64,000 nucleotides of DNA, from positions 37,374,392 to 37,438,391 of the forward strand of contig OX387190.1 of the NCBI GenBank assembly GCA_947561395.2, in the 5' to 3' direction. The position numbers and the translations under genes are program-made. The notes below the pieces were generated by a model. It saw nothing but the letters and a program-made list of their open reading frames with translations, was not told the DNA's origin and did no database searches. This DNA comes from Buxus sempervirens (Eukaryota > Streptophyta > Magnoliopsida > Buxales > Buxaceae). Below, in pieces: positions 13,648 through 24,030 of this stretch; within the stretch, counting starts at the first letter, position 1; each line of letters starts with the position of its first letter.

Positions 13648-14121
13648 GGGAAAATTAATTTTTAGTGGTACTTTATCAAACTATTTAAGATTCAGTTGCC
13701 AAAGTTTGCACTTTTATGTTTCAGAGCACCTTTATCAAACTATTTAACTTTTAGTGGTATTTCACTATTATGAATAAATTCTTCCAAAAATACCTTTACA
13801 TCACTCATACAAATGACTTGTACAAGTCACTCATTTAAGGTACAAGTCATTTTATTAACTTGTACAAGTCAATTTATTCACTTGTACAAGTCATTTTATT
13901 GCTTGTACAAGTCTAAAATGTCTTATACAAGTCAATTTATTACTTGTACAAGTCATGGGAGTGAGTTGTATAAGGGTATTTTTGGAAGAATTTATTCATA
14001 ATAGTGAAATACCACTAAAAGTTAAATAGTTTGATAAAGGTGCTCTGAAACATAAAAGTGCAAACTTTGGCAACTGAATATTAAATAGTTTGATAAAGTA
14101 CTACTAAAAATTAATTTTCCT
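13648..14121. mobile_element. Mutator-type MITE (474 bp) with 9-bp target duplication
   Basis: Terminal inverted repeats of about 150 bp start GGGAAAATTAATTTTTAGTG on the left and AGGAAAATTAATTTTTAGTA on the reverse of the right end. The flanks carry the identical 9-mer AATTCTTTT (13639-13647 and 14122-14130), the size typical of Mutator-like elements. The centre (13812-13970) is about ten tandem copies of a unit containing the palindrome ACTTGTACAAGT. There is no transposase, so the element is non-autonomous. It lies between intergenic DNA and the small membrane-protein gene. Confidence 0.92.
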
Positions 14122-14478
14122 AATTCTTTTTGCCCCTCACTTTTTCATAAAAAAAAATAGTTTTATACTTTTTGTTAATCTTTTTCTGTAACCAAATACT
14201 TGCAGATGCAGGAATTACGTCCTTATATCTTCACAATCAAACGCAGCTGCCCTCGACCATATTCTAATTATCCGGCGATGTTTGTGCTCTGGATGCATCC
14301 ACGATGAAGATGTAAAACAAGAAATGTAAAAAATAAAAGGGGAATTGGATAAAAGGGGGAAAAAAATACTAAATAAGTTAACAGAAGGAAACAATTATTT
14401 TTCTCACACGAAAGCAAAAAGAAAGGAACCTACTTTATTTCACATAGACTCGATTCTCACGCTCATGATCAGCACCTG

Positions 14479-14865
14479 TCAAGGCTCGCCAGTTCCGACC
14501 GGGCCTTCAGGAGGTTTCGTTGTTTTCTTTGTTTGTTGTGGGGCTTCGACAGGAACTGCCGCGGAAACAGAATCTCCGGGGCCATCCGTGACGGCTCGTG
14601 GCAGAGGTGGTGGCGTATCCACAATCGCGTCGATGCAAGACGCGCATTTCGTCTCCACCCAACCCTCAATATCGTATCGTCGGCGCAGCGTGAATCGTCG
14701 TCCGAAACACAGCCGTCCAATTATAGCAGCGATCACACCGAGAATCGTGATCGCAGCCAAAATCGCAATCACCGGGCCGAATGATCCATGTCCCGAGCCG
14801 GCGGTGTTCGCTTGTTGCGTTACCGGCATGGACGGTGCTTGCTGCCGCTGTGGCTCCAATGCCAT
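14479..14865 (-). CDS. Small single-pass membrane protein of a plant-conserved family (unknown function)
   Basis: An intronless gene of 128 aa from MALEPQRQQAP; an in-frame Met 12 codons upstream (14901) is possible. The order is a short Gln/Pro-rich N-terminus, a hydrophobic segment (GPVIAILAAITILGVIAAII, about residues 28-50), then a basic stretch (GRLCFGRRFTLRRR) and the motif YDIEGWVETKCASCID. The tail is Pro-, Thr- and Lys-rich and low in complexity. From memory, a family of small plant membrane proteins shares the glycine-containing TM segment followed by DIEGW.E.KC..CID; its function is unknown. By the positive-inside rule the basic C-terminal side is probably cytosolic. The region is GC-richer than its surroundings, as expected for coding DNA. 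Open frames in other registers over this stretch are shadows. Confidence 0.8.
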   Translation of the reverse strand: MALEPQRQQAPSMPVTQQANTAGSGHGSFGPVIAILAAITILGVIAAIIGRLCFGRRFTLRRRYDIEGWVETKCASCIDAIVDTPPPLPRAVTDGPGDSVSAAVPVEAPQQTKKTTKPPEGPVGTGEP

Positions 14866-15100
14866 TTTCAGTGAAAACCTGATAGCTCGAACCTTGTCCA
14901 AGATATCGGGGGTTTTATTGCCCGACTATGACTTAGTTGGAAAATTTTTCAGAATCTTCTGGGGAGTTAAGAGCATTGCCCATCTACTGAAACAGAAATT
15001 TGGGCAGGGGCAAAAGGAAAAATAGAGGAAAATTATTTACTTATTTATTATTATTATTTATTTATTTTTTGGTAACATATTATTTATTTTTGTTATTGTT

Positions 15101-15481
15101 GAAAAGTTACACTTACCTCCCTTATTGTTCTGACAACTGCAAATATGTACATAATGATACTAAACTCACTTTCTAGTTTCAGTATCCATTGTATGTCCAT
15201 AACTTCTATAATAATATTATTAAACTTGCCCAAGGTTTTTGAGATTATTGATAATAAAAAAATGAGGTTTGAAGATTGTAATAATCATTTAAAAAACCAT
15301 GGGAGATTTAATCATGTAAATTTTTACAACGTTAAATAAAAATTATTGAGGAACAAAAATATTACTTTTGTTAATATGATTGATTCAACTCTAATAAAGG
15401 AGGTTAGTTTCATTTCAGAGAAACCGTATGGGAGGTGTTTGTAGTTGTCGAAAACTAGAAGAGAGATAAGTGTAATTTTCC
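15101..15481. mobile_element. Decayed MULE-type MITE
   Basis: The left end reads GAAAAGTTACACTTACCTCC and the right end is its approximate reverse complement (GATAAGTGTAATTTTCC). The subterminal TTCTGACAACTGCAAAT on the left matches GTTTGTAGTTGTCGAAAAC on the right. These ends closely resemble those of the elements at 39781-40231, 54002-55337 and 63137-63517, so it is an older member of that family. The target duplication is no longer exact. Confidence 0.7.
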
Positions 15482-16155
15482 TATTTTGGTGGAATGATAA
15501 TAATGACTTTTGTTTGTTTAAGCAAGTTAAAATTGCACTATGATTAAACTAAAAAGAATTTCTTCATACGATTTGCAATTCCATGACTTCGATAATTATG
15601 GGTGGCAACAAAGAAAAGCAGGAGTGAAATTGTCTACTACAAAACCCTATGATAGACATTACAGCCGTCATGAGATGCTATCGCATGTAACATCTCACTA
15701 CCTATATCTTTTCACATTTTTCAATGTGAAAAGATACTTTCACATTAGCTGCGGAGTCTTGCTGCGGATGATTTTGATTTCATCCTACGAAAACAAAGCT
15801 TTGATTTGACAAGTTCGTTTTAGAATGAAGAGGGAAAAAATGAGACACATCATGTCTCTTATAAAAAAATTATGTGGTGTCAGGAAGACAAGCAAATAAC
15901 TTATCAACAGGCTGTTTTGATTGAAATATAAATGCCTGCCGATATACAACGGGGTCTATGTACTCATAAGAAAATTATGACTGATTTACTCTTGTATCTC
16001 TGTGGCATAGCATACTTGGTGTAGATAATTTTGTTACGGAAAAATTAGGGGCGAGCCTTAAAAGTACAAAGAAGGCAAAAACCCTTTCCTTCCCTTCGTG
16101 TGTAAGTCTCAAACACAACTAATTAATTAAAAATGTTGGGGCGTTTTTTTATTTT
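15482..16155. other. Intergenic, no gene recognised
   Basis: AT-rich DNA between two transposons. The 16147-16155 9-mer TTTTATTTT is the left target-site duplication of the large MULE that follows. Confidence 0.5.
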
Positions 16156-16501
16156 GGGTAAATTACAGCAACACCCCCTGAGGTTTGGGAAATGGACACG
16201 CGGTACCCCTGAGGTTTGAAACTGATCACTTATAACCCTCCAGTTTTCTAAAAGAAACGATCGCTACCCCCACCGTTAGTTGAATGAAAACGGTGTTAAG
16301 TTAAATAGTTTTAAACCCGAAACTACCCCTCCTCTCTTAACAGGACCCGCCCTTCCCTCTCTCTCTCTCTAACGAAACCCCCAAAACCCTTTCTTCTTGA
16401 ACCTCGTCGGCGACTGGAGAGGACGCAGCGGCAAGGGGAGACGAAGCACCGGCGAGGGGAGAACTAGCCAACAATCATCAAAGAGGTAAGTCGTTTTATC
16501 T
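16156..16501 (+). repeat. Left terminal inverted repeat of the MULE
   Basis: Starts GGGTAAATTACAGCAACACC. It contains a CT-rich stretch (about 16355-16373) and a GC-richer part (about 16405-16470), and ends just inside a perfect splice-donor consensus (AAGAG|GTAAGT, about 16482-16491). It probably supplies the promoter and first non-coding exon of the GRF gene. An acceptor (TTTTGTAG, about 17150) lies about 20 bp before the GRF ATG. Confidence 0.9.
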
Positions 16502-17172
16502 ATTTCTCCTACAAACTATTTGGTAGTTTGTTTTATCTATGCGCCCAAAACCCTTTCTCCAATGGGGGTTCAAAATCAAAGTAGAACTTTAAGAGTTACT
16601 GCCTGTAAGAACTGTCTCCAATGAGAGTTTAATTCAAAATCAAAGTAGAACTTTAAGAGTTACCGCCTTTAACCAATGAGAGAGTTTAATGGTTTGGGTT
16701 TTCCGTTGTTATCACTTTCCCAAGTCAAAAAAACAAAATTTTGGGTTAATTCGTGACCCAAGTCAGAAAAATGAAATGTTGGGTTAATTAGTGACTTTTG
16801 ATTTAGACTTGGATTTGTGAATTGAATGTCAAAAAAGTAGATTTGGATTTTGGGTTAATTCGTGACTTTTGATTTAGACTTGGATTTGATTCCATGGAAG
16901 TGGGTGTGGGTTTTGTGATTATGGAAAGAGATTGAATGAATAGTAAGAAGGAAATGTTGTCGAGCTTTACCAAGGGTAATAATGAGTTTTAGTAGCATCA
17001 ACACACCAATCAACTTCAAAGAAAAGAAAAGAAACAGTGGAGACACCAAAAAGGAGTAATCATCTTGAATTTCGGTGACATCAAATTGGATACATGGTTT
17101 TCCAAATGCTTTTGTGTTAATCTAGTCATGTTTTGTTATGTGTTTTGTAGGATTTAGTCTATTCAAATTGGC

Positions 17173-17984
17173 ATGGCATCATCTACTGAAAATTGTCCGT
17201 TGGACTTGAAGTATGAAAGCAAAAATTGCTTCTGCAAAAAGAAAGCAATCATAAGAGTATCAGAGACATCTGAACACCCAAATAAATTGTTTTATACATG
17301 TGGAAGAAATGTATCCGTAAGTATCAACTTGACTTTATTTATGTGTTTACTAAATGTCTTATTCGTGCTACTAAGGTCACCATGGACTTGTAGGTTACAA
17401 GTTCTGAAACATCATGTAATTTTTTCCAATGGTGTGAGCCTATAGCACGGTGTGGTGTTAGGCAATTGAAATACGAAAGTCGTGTTTGTAAGTGTAAAAG
17501 GAAAGCCATTATAAGAGTATCTGAGACGTCTGCCAATCCCAATAGACTATTCTATACGTGTGCTACGAAGGTAATGGTGAGTATAGCTATTTTTTTTTTT
17601 ATTAATTTCATTGCTTCCCCTTGTTTTATGAAATTGCTTCCCCTTGTCTTATGAAATTTTACTTTACCATTGTAGGTTTCTACTTCAAAACCATCATGCG
17701 ATTTCTTTGAATGGTGTACTCCTGTACGTAGTCGTGAATTTACAGATGAGATATGCAGTTCTACGAGGACAAATTGCAGTATGAGCATGTCTGAAGATTC
17801 AACTAGAGCATCAATTGACAACCTTGATTCACGAATGACCCAGATTGATGAGAAAATGGAGGATTTGAAATCCCTACAAGAAGAAATAATGGGTCTACGA
17901 GAGGAAATGCGAGAGGAAATGAAAGGGTTGAAATTGCTAATTTTAGTAGCAATTGTACTGCAAGTGATTGTAAATATTTTCTAG
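17173..17984 (+). CDS. Tandem GRF-type zinc-finger protein with coiled coil and C-terminal membrane anchor (MULE-encoded)
   Basis: Exons 17173-17316, 17394-17576 and 17676-17984 are GT-AG and all phase 0, giving 211 aa. There are two GRF zinc-finger units, each split by an intron at the same place. Unit 1 has CFCKKKAIIRV, then LFYTCGRN and CNFFQWC; unit 2 has CKCKRKAIIRV, then LFYTCATK and CDFFEWC. The conserved Cys and the FF.WC signature are present in both. After them come a heptad-like coiled coil (about residues 150-190) and a final hydrophobic segment (LKLLILVAIVLQVIVNIF), consistent with a tail anchor. GRF fingers bind single-stranded DNA in several repair enzymes (known for the family); plant At4g04775-like proteins have this layout. 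The gene converges on the transposase and sits where mudrB sits in MuDR. A helper role in transposition is inference. Confidence 0.85.
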
Positions 17985-18386
17985 TTTTTTTTTTTGGTGG
18001 AAATACATATTTTCTAGATGATATAGTTAAGTAGAAAGTATGCAACTGGGACATACTTGTAATGATTATCCATGAATGTTTTGTGCTAATTAACTCGTTT
18101 AACATGTTTTGTAGTGATTATCCTTGAATGTTTTCCATCTTTGCCAGTTTCGGATATTTAGATTGGATAGTATTTGTCCTTGTATCAGGTCATTATAGTT
18201 AACAAAGGTTATAGTTAATATACTACATGAATTCTTTTGGATGAGTAATATTCTTTTGGCCGACATCATGGTGGTAGTGGCAAAGTGATAAACTAATGTT
18301 CAATTTTTGTTAACATTCTTATGTTACTCGTGGGGACCATTTCATGAGCTTGTTCATCTTTTTTCTACAATCCATAGCTAAATAAA

Positions 18387-19037
18387 ATGACTCTTGAGAA
18401 CTTCCAAGAGTCATTGGCACGGATTGAGCATTTGAATTTGGTGAAGTTCTATGGGTATTTTGAGCACGGAGATGAAAAGATTGTCATCGTGGAGTATGTT
18501 CCCAATGGAACCCTCAGGGAACACTTGGATTGTGAGTTATTTTCTGGCTTCAGCTTCTCTTCTTTATTTGTCTTCTATGCTAGTATTTCATTATTGTAAT
18601 TTCAGAGAGAGTGTGTATCTGTCGTGTGGGTTCTGTGCATGCGAATTTGAGTATGTGGGCAAATGACAAAAGAATAAATGCAGGTATGCATGGAAATATT
18701 CTCGACCTTGCTGCACGGCTTGATATTGCAATCGATGTGGCTCATGCAGTTACCTATCTCCAACATTCTCCTCACTGAAAGCCTTCGAGCAAAGGTGTCT
18801 GGTTTTGGGTTTGCTCGGTTGGGTGCTGACAGTGATTCAGGAGTCACCCATGTGTCCACCCAAGTTAAAGGAACTGCTGGGTATTTGGATCCTGAGTACC
18901 TGAGAACATACCAACTCACTGATAAGAGTGACGTATACTCATTTGGAGTGTTGCTGGTGGAACTTGTTACAGGGAGGCGCCCTATTGAACCCAAAAAATT
19001 AGAACCATCCAATTGGAGAGCTTCACAATGTCTGTAA
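18387..19037 (+). pseudogene. Captured fragment of a calmodulin-binding receptor-like cytoplasmic kinase (CRCK-like)
   Basis: The first exon-like piece (to about 18529, donor GTGAGT) reads RIEHLNLVKFYGYFEHGDEK then VEYVPNGTLREHLD. After an unspliced host intron (about 18530-18682), the second reads [20 protein letters not shown], then [37 protein letters not shown] and [20 protein letters not shown]. These are kinase subdomains V-IX of CRCK-type receptor-like cytoplasmic kinases. Between HAVTYL and NILLTE the catalytic-loop segment (HRD, Lys, Asn) is missing, with loss of frame, and the DFG Asp is replaced. The N-lobe glycine loop and Lys are also absent. Retention of an intron shows capture at the DNA level by the MULE, not via mRNA. 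It is not a functional kinase. Confidence 0.85.
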
Positions 19038-20716
19038 GTAATTTCATCAGTATTAAAGCACTAACATTATATAACAAGCAAAGAGTCTGTATCTAAAGCT
19101 CATCATCCTAAGCACAAACACACTTATCGCTTACCCTGTCGAGCACAAGCAAACAGCCAAATAATAAGGTTTTTTACAGTCGTTCATTTTAAAGGTCCAA
19201 AATAAAGCAAACTAATTTAAATGAAGACCACACGAAACTGGTTTTGCACATCTTCCTCTTCATCATTTTCATCTTCATTACCTGCTTCCAAATCACTGCC
19301 TTCCAAGTGGAATATTTTCTGAAAGTGAAAAGCATGGCTGCATTCAGAAAGGAAATAGACTTCATAGATAAATAACAATCATCAAACCATTTAAATCTCA
19401 CATAGCATTAACCTGATCATAGAATCGGAAGATCCTGATAAGCAGTACCTGCAATACAAGAACCATAAAAATGTATGATTAGCTTACACAAAATAGGAAA
19501 TCTCATGATATGGTTGAATACCAAAACACAAATCAACTTATTATCATCAAGTTCATATGCACTTTGAAACTTCAATATTAAAAGCAAGTTCCTATGTATT
19601 TTTCTTGCTCAAGAAAGACCAAGCTTGGGCATCAGGTAACCCAAGTCCCTAGTAGCTTGTTCGCCAATCCTAAATGGCATGATGAAACCAAAAGCAAATT
19701 TTAAATGCATTCCCATCATCCCATGAACTATTGTCCAAAGTAACAAAATTAACCACTCAACCAAGTGTATTCCCAGAAAAGTAACAAAATTACTTTTGTT
19801 TCTTTTGTCCAAAGTAACAAAAGTAACAAAATTAAACTCATTCCGACAAAGACATAAGTGAAGCAAGTGTATTCCCAGAAAAAGAAGAAGATCATTTCAA
19901 CTAATTCAAGTGGAATATTTCACTTGAATAGCTCCTAAGTCCTAACCACTGGGCGAGCACCATTCAAATAAAAGGGTATGGAATAATAATAAAGTGACCA
20001 AAAGACCATTATAATCTCTACTGTTGCTGATGACAAGTGGGGAATCCAAAATGTACTCTGTTATCAGAAATCATTGAGAATTCAAAAAAACCATTAGCAC
20101 CCAGAAATCAAAAAATTCTCTGTTATCTCTGTTATCAATTCAAAAAATCATTGAGAATTTTCTGTTATAAGAAACAGTGATTAAAGTAATAGCCCAATTT
20201 TACATAGACCCACACCCAGAAATCTAGGAATGCCCGTGTGCCCACAATAAAGTTTCGGGTGCAATAGCCCTTGACTATTTCCTCTTCTAGTACTTAAAGT
20301 AAAGAAATTCCAAATTCAGACCCCAATTGAGCAACACATAAAATCTTGTTTAGGACATATTATAATCCTTTATTTATCATTAGAATCTACAATACTCAGA
20401 AAACCATTTCTACAATTCATGCATGATATATCTAGCAATATTCATTGCACCTCCAAGCATACAACCAAACCTTTCTTTCAAATACCCATGACAGAAACAT
20501 TTTAACAAACATACCAACCAAACCTTTCTTTAAATATGTCAATGTGGTACTCACAAATGAAATCAAATTAAACTTAAACACCCATGACAGAAACATTTTA
20601 ACAAATCTAAACATTCACATATTTAAAGAAATTCAATAAATTCTCTTAATGTGAATATGAAAGCACAATTAATGCAACAAGAAATAGCAGAAGTAGCATC
20701 ATTTCTTACCAGCCAA
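19038..20716. other. MULE interior between the kinase fragment and the transposase
   Basis: AT-rich DNA without an intact gene. On the minus strand, 19227-19334 and 19413-19451 look like two spliced terminal exons of an unidentified host gene (see separate entry). Around 20457-20610 a direct repeat with CATGACAGAAACATTTTAAC occurs twice. Around 19735-19880 there are short repeats of GTAACAAAATTA and GTGTATTCCCAGAAAA. This stretch is probably captured or filler DNA plus the transposase 3' flank. Confidence 0.45.
19227..19451 (-). pseudogene. Possible further captured host-gene fragment (two terminal exons, unidentified)
   Basis: On the minus strand an acceptor TATTGCAG precedes a 39-nt open exon (about 19413-19451) reading VLLIRIFRFYDQ and followed by a GT. 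After a short intron, a CTTTCAG acceptor opens a frame with IFHLEGSDLEAGNEDENDEE and a closing FRVVFI, ending at TAA near 19227. The acidic C-terminus and phase-0 junction look like the last exons of a real gene. I do not recognise the family and the parent is unknown. This could be chance, but two splice-consistent exons in phase make capture plausible. Confidence 0.35.
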
Positions 20717-23225
20717 TCAATTATCTATCCTCTGTGTATCCCCAGAAGTAGAAGCTTTGCTTTTAGCCTTTGTGGGGCCACGCTGGCAAGTCCTTCTATT
20801 ATGACCGAAACCACCACATATGCAACAACGTAGGGTACTTGATCTTCGAATTTGGCTTCCATCCCTTGGTTCATCTATCTCTTTCCTTCTATTTTTCCTA
20901 GGTCTTCCAGTTAGACGACGAAGTCTTGGGGCCATTAAAGGGTCTGTATCAACTGTGGGCCACATCCTGTCATCAGGAATAGGATGTAGCATTTCTCCAT
21001 ATGCCCTCAAGTATGCCTCAACTGTGTAGCAAGGATCACAATGGTTTTCTGGATTATCCCTTCGATGTATCATGCATTGAATTGCATGCTTACACGGTAT
21101 CCCACACAAATCCCACACTAGGCATGTACATGTTCTTCCACCCATCTTTACAATGTATCTGCCAGTGCTGTCAACAACCTCATATTCATCCCCACCAGCG
21201 AATAATATACTACAACTCCTAGCTGCCTTTTTCCTTACTTCCAATGTTGCACAAACTCTTGGAGGTACTAATGTAGTCCAAGTAGATGCAGTTTGATGCC
21301 TTTTCTGGATCTTTACCATCCACCTTGTCCTTATACCATCCAATAAAGCTAGAATAGGCTTCTCCCTTAGATCTCCAATCCATTGATTAAAAGACTCTGA
21401 CAAATTGTTTGTTACGTGATCATTTCTCACACGCTTGTCAAATGCATGCCGTGACCAAGTCTCCACGGGGATCTCCTTCAGCCAATTATATGCAGCAAGT
21501 GATGCATTCTTCATCCGCTCCATTGCATCATTGAAATCATACACGTTGTATGCTCTGACTGCTGCCCAAAACAAATTCTTAAGCAACAGCCCCTTATGAA
21601 GTGTTTTGAAGTTACTGTACATGTGCCTCGCACAGTAACGTTGATTAACATGGGGTAGCACTTCTCCAATTGCCTTCAGTATACCCTACATGCAAACAAA
21701 AGGATATATATGTTGATTATCGATATATTATAATTTACTTCCAAAAAATTAGTGCTTAAATTGTAGTAGTTACCTTTTGTCTATCAGTAATGAGTGTCCA
21801 TGCTCGATCCACTACACCAATGACGACATAGAGGTTCTGCAGGAAAAATGACCAACTATAATATGTTTCTGCTTCCACCACTGCATATGCAACAGGAAAT
21901 AAACCTCCGTTGCCATCCAAAGCAACTGCAGATAATAACACACCTCCATATGGACCCTTCAAATGACAACCGTCTAATCCAATGAAGGGTCGACACCCAT
22001 GAAGTAATCCTAACCTCATCGCTGCAAAGCTAATAAATATCCTCTTGAACATGGAAGCTGAAGATATATCGAGCCTCTCTGACTCAATCTTTACCAAACT
22101 CCCAGGGTTGGTAGCTCTAATGATCTCAGCATATCTCCATAGAAGCCCATACGATAGTCCATGACTTCCTTCTACTACCTCAATAGCTTTCCGCCTTGCT
22201 CTCCTCAACTGCATATTACTAGGCTCAATACCATACTTACTTTGGACCATCTCTCTAATGGTTGAAATTTGAACCTTCGGATTTGCACGCACTTGTGGGA
22301 GAATCTTTTTTGATATCCATCTAGAGTTAGCTTCCACATTATTATGGACACGTGTGCATGTGTGTTCTGGCTGAAAAGTCTTGATCATGTACGTCGTCCC
22401 ATCGGGTTTCGTGGATGCATGCAATCTCCACGTGCAACCCGCAACTGCACACCCAACTGTAACCCTTTTCTTTTCATTCTTAATCCTCTTCAAATTAAAA
22501 CCCTCCCTAATTGCAAATTCTGCCAATGCTCTTCTAAATTCATGGATGTTGCTAAATTGCATACCTCTTTCAAATTTGGGGTCATCCATTCCATGTTCAG
22601 CATCAAATTCAATGCCATCACTTTCACTATCCTCATCAGAATCATATGGGCTTCGGTAATCAGGATCAGACTCACAATTTGATAGATGATCACCTCCTTC
22701 TTCACTGCCCTCAGCTCCTTCTTCATTGCCCTCAACTCCTTCTTCACTATCCTCAGCTACATCAACCTCGGGTGACTCAACCACCTCTTCTTCACTTTCT
22801 TCTTCTTCTCCTTCATTGTCACTGATTAAAATTTCTTCATTTATCCAATCCTCATCTTCAGTTGATTCTGTTGCTTCTGCACCTCCTCCTTGCTCATATC
22901 TAGATCTACTGCCAGTGAAGCCCGAGGATGCTGCATTATCACTTCGCATCTGTGACAGCACGGGTGTCTCTTCTTCAATTAATTCTACGTATATCTCCTT
23001 CAATCCTCTATACAGTGAAAACATGTGCATGAGAGCAGCATCACCATCAACAACACTAAAATTCCGGGTGCCAGGTATACGGTATTTAATGGTTATGCAA
23101 TTTCCTGGACGAACACCACCTAGTTCCGCTGCATCGTTCGTCAAATCAATGAAACTATACCTATCCTCATCCACACAATCAATGTGCTCGACCCCCCTTG
23201 AGTGATGAACTGCAATTGTATACAT
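20717..23225 (-). CDS. MuDR-type Mutator-like transposase (2 exons, 806 aa)
   Basis: Exons 21774-23225 and 20717-21685 (minus strand) are joined across an 88-bp GT-AG intron, phase 0. Domains in order: a PB1-like N-terminus (about 1-95); an acidic linker (about 125-215); a plant MuDR DNA-binding zinc motif with VGCAVAGCTW and a downstream HTC (about 225-305); the MULE catalytic core with D418 in GLDGCHLKGPYGG, D481 in LITDRQKG and a likely third acidic residue E540 in FNDAMERMK; a SWIM zinc finger (CTCLVWDLCGIPCKH); and a C-terminal CCHC knuckle (CCICGGFGHNRRTC). No frameshift or stop interrupts it, and the length suits the family. It catalyses cut-and-paste transposition in the nucleus, binding the TIRs. 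It reads inward from the right TIR, with a PPR fragment between. The intact frame and near-identical TIRs suggest an autonomous element. Confidence 0.93.
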
Positions 23226-23544
23226 CTTCTATGCTGTACGAAAATGATTTAAAATCAATGAAACTATACCTATACATTCTACGGCATGAACGAAGTCTAA
23301 TAATCACATGAACATACATGTAAGTGAGACAAGCATTATCAAGTCTTTGTTATAATGGAGGAAATAAAAATACATTATCAAGTGTTTGTCTACGGCATCC
23401 ATTCTACCCAATAAACCGCATGGTTGGTGATTTCAGATTCTTTGTTTGGTTTCAGATTCTTTCTACGAATCTGAAACCAGAACCTCCAACAAAAATTGTT
23501 TAGTCTAAAAGCTTGGTCGAAGCTTTTAGACAATGCTTGTTTAA

Positions 23545-23900
23545 AAGCTTGTTTCCACGCTTTATAATGCTTCCCAAAACAGAGCTTCCCAAAACAGAGA
23601 AACCCAAGTCTACACGACCCAAATGGCTCAAACAATTGACGAATATGTTCATGGTATATGCATTGGATTCAATTCCTAAAGAAAGCAACTCTTTACACAT
23701 ATAAAAGACATGGGTATACTGTTTCGTCTTGGAGAGGGCAGTCAATAGTCGGTTAAAATAGTAAATTGAGGGCATCGGTCGCATTCAAGCCATAGAAGGG
23801 AAGAAGTCCAAAGCTTCATCTACCCTAACATTTCCTGATTTACATCGATCAATAAGGGATTTCAACAACCGGGTTCGACCATTGGGAGTAACAGGAGAAG
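23545..23900 (-). pseudogene. Captured fragment of a P-class pentatricopeptide repeat (PPR) gene
   Basis: The minus-strand translation reads RTRLLKSLIDRCKSG, VDEALDFFPSM, then an in-frame TGA, then MRPMPSIYYFNRLLTALSKT, SLGIESNAYTMNIFVNCLSH and LGRVDLGFSVLG. This is the N-terminal part of a plant mitochondrial-type P-class PPR protein: a two-helix 35-residue repeat with the LGI.....T.N ILINC hallmark. A 15-bp tandem duplication (23570-23599) repeats the SVLG segment, and the frame then decays. PPR proteins bind organellar RNA, but this piece has no targeting peptide, few repeats and a stop, so it is non-functional. It lies between the right TIR and the transposase ATG, in the same orientation, so it would be part of the transposase 5' leader or its intron. 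Confidence 0.8.
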
Positions 23901-24030
23901 GGGGATCATCATAAGCCTGGGGTTCTTCGCTATCAACGATTTAGATAAAACGACGGTTCTTGAACTACCAAACCATTCTTCTTCGTTGAGGTACGAGAAA
24001 ACCCTAGGTTCAAACCCTAGGTGACGAAAG

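Noticed and set aside
13812-13970. Regular repeats that could suggest a CRISPR-like array
   Set aside because: Units are contiguous, palindromic and lie inside a MITE with 9-bp target duplications, in a plant genome; there are no unique spacers.
14345-15025. 226-aa plus-strand frame
   Set aside because: Lies opposite the small membrane-protein gene; its composition is a shadow of that reading frame.
20432-20639. Overlapping frames on both strands near the transposase 3' end
   Set aside because: Produced by a short direct repeat containing CATGACAGAAACATT; no coding evidence.
22344-23205. Several plus-strand frames, including a Ser-rich 159-aa one
   Set aside because: Antisense shadows of the acidic linker and N-terminus of the transposase.
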